A stretch of 19,166 bases of DNA from Chromera velia (Eukaryota > Sar > Chromeraceae): positions 52,501-71,666 of the forward strand of contig JAHBMJ010005264.1 in the NCBI GenBank assembly GCA_018398765.1, written 5' to 3'. Below are positions 18,895-19,166 of the stretch, piece after piece. Under the pieces are notes generated by a model. That model saw only the letters and a list, made by a program, of their open reading frames with translations. It did not search any database and was not told the origin of the DNA. The position numbers were made by a program, and so were the translations under genes. Numbering within the stretch: position 1 is the first letter of the stretch; each line of letters begins with the position of its first letter.

Positions 18895-19166
18895 CTCTCC
18901 CTGTATCTATCTGTCTGATTGTCTAGCTGTCTCATGCACTTTCTTGCTGCCTCCCTGGCTGGCTGACTGTCTGATGGATGCGACACGGGTCAATTGGCGC
19001 TGTGAGGGAACGAAACCCTGTCTTGTCACTGTGTGGGTTGGACCCGGTCCGGTGAGGTTGAATTAAAGGATCTGTCTCCATGTATACGTGCTTGCTTTGT
19101 CTCCCTCTCTCTCTCCCCCCCTCCCTCCCACCCTCCCTGTCTCTCTCTCTCTCTTTCCCCCCCCCC
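18649..19166 (+). other. 3' flank of the PAS receptor gene, microsatellite-rich
   Basis: No further exon is supported. The stretch contains (TC)n at 18858-18891, GT-rich and CT-rich tracts, and a C/T-rich end from about 19100. The string gaattaaagg near 19060 could be a weak poly(A) signal. A possible acceptor tctccttgcag at about 18740-18750 leaves room for one more small exon if the stop at 18648 is spliced out. Confidence 0.4.

Noticed and set aside
18623-19066. 147-codon plus-strand frame at the right end
   Set aside because: It includes a (TC)n microsatellite read as Ser/Leu, overlaps the stop of the PAS gene and has no motif.

Overview
This is a nuclear eukaryotic contig with one intact, intron-containing gene on the right and a transposon graveyard on the left. 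The evidence for a eukaryote is: spliceable coding blocks with polypyrimidine tracts, LINE-type and gag-type retroelement remnants, a chromodomain, a tRNA-derived B-box, many microsatellites, and no bacterial operon structure. The very long low-complexity insertions in a signalling protein, the G/C homopolymer runs and the mix of decayed retroelements would suit a protist alga such as a chromerid (Chromera/Vitrella-like). That placement is inference, not something the sequence proves.

Layout. 1-1460 (minus): remains of, or exons of, an unrecognised large gene, with in-frame TAG codons. 1500-3140: AT-rich non-coding DNA with a tRNA/SINE-like B-box and a 35-bp tandem repeat. 3144-6375: wreckage of gag-type LTR retroelements. 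It holds an HP1-like chromodomain fragment and a frameshifted gag C-half on the minus strand, and a plus-strand gag N-half in which a 51-bp (17-codon) piece is amplified about eight times, followed by a long decayed reading frame. 6890-8870 (minus): a LINE-type reverse transcriptase with its post-RT region, frameshifted, plus a second short copy of its 5' part. 8870-11180: purine-rich DNA with no gene I can recognise. 11350-11784: a composite fold-back (inverted-repeat) element containing the window's single N. 12038-12406: a recent tandem duplication of about 185 bp spanning the start of the large gene.

The main gene (12311-18648, plus, four predicted exons, about 1745 codons) encodes a membrane protein. 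It has five predicted transmembrane helices, a striking His-rich loop and at least two, probably three, PAS/PAC sensor modules, each broken by a long disordered insertion. Splice sites were chosen because joining the exons restores PAC-to-PAS linkers and a PAC 'RW-F-E' motif in frame. No kinase, cyclase or other output domain is visible in this window. The first intron is a multiple of three and open in the reading frame, so it could also be retained. The duplicated 5' end gives the gene an upstream decoy ATG and a 45-codon uORF.

The most interesting object is this His-rich-loop, multi-TM, insertion-bearing PAS receptor with its duplicated 5' end. The second is the gag-derived 51-bp amplification.
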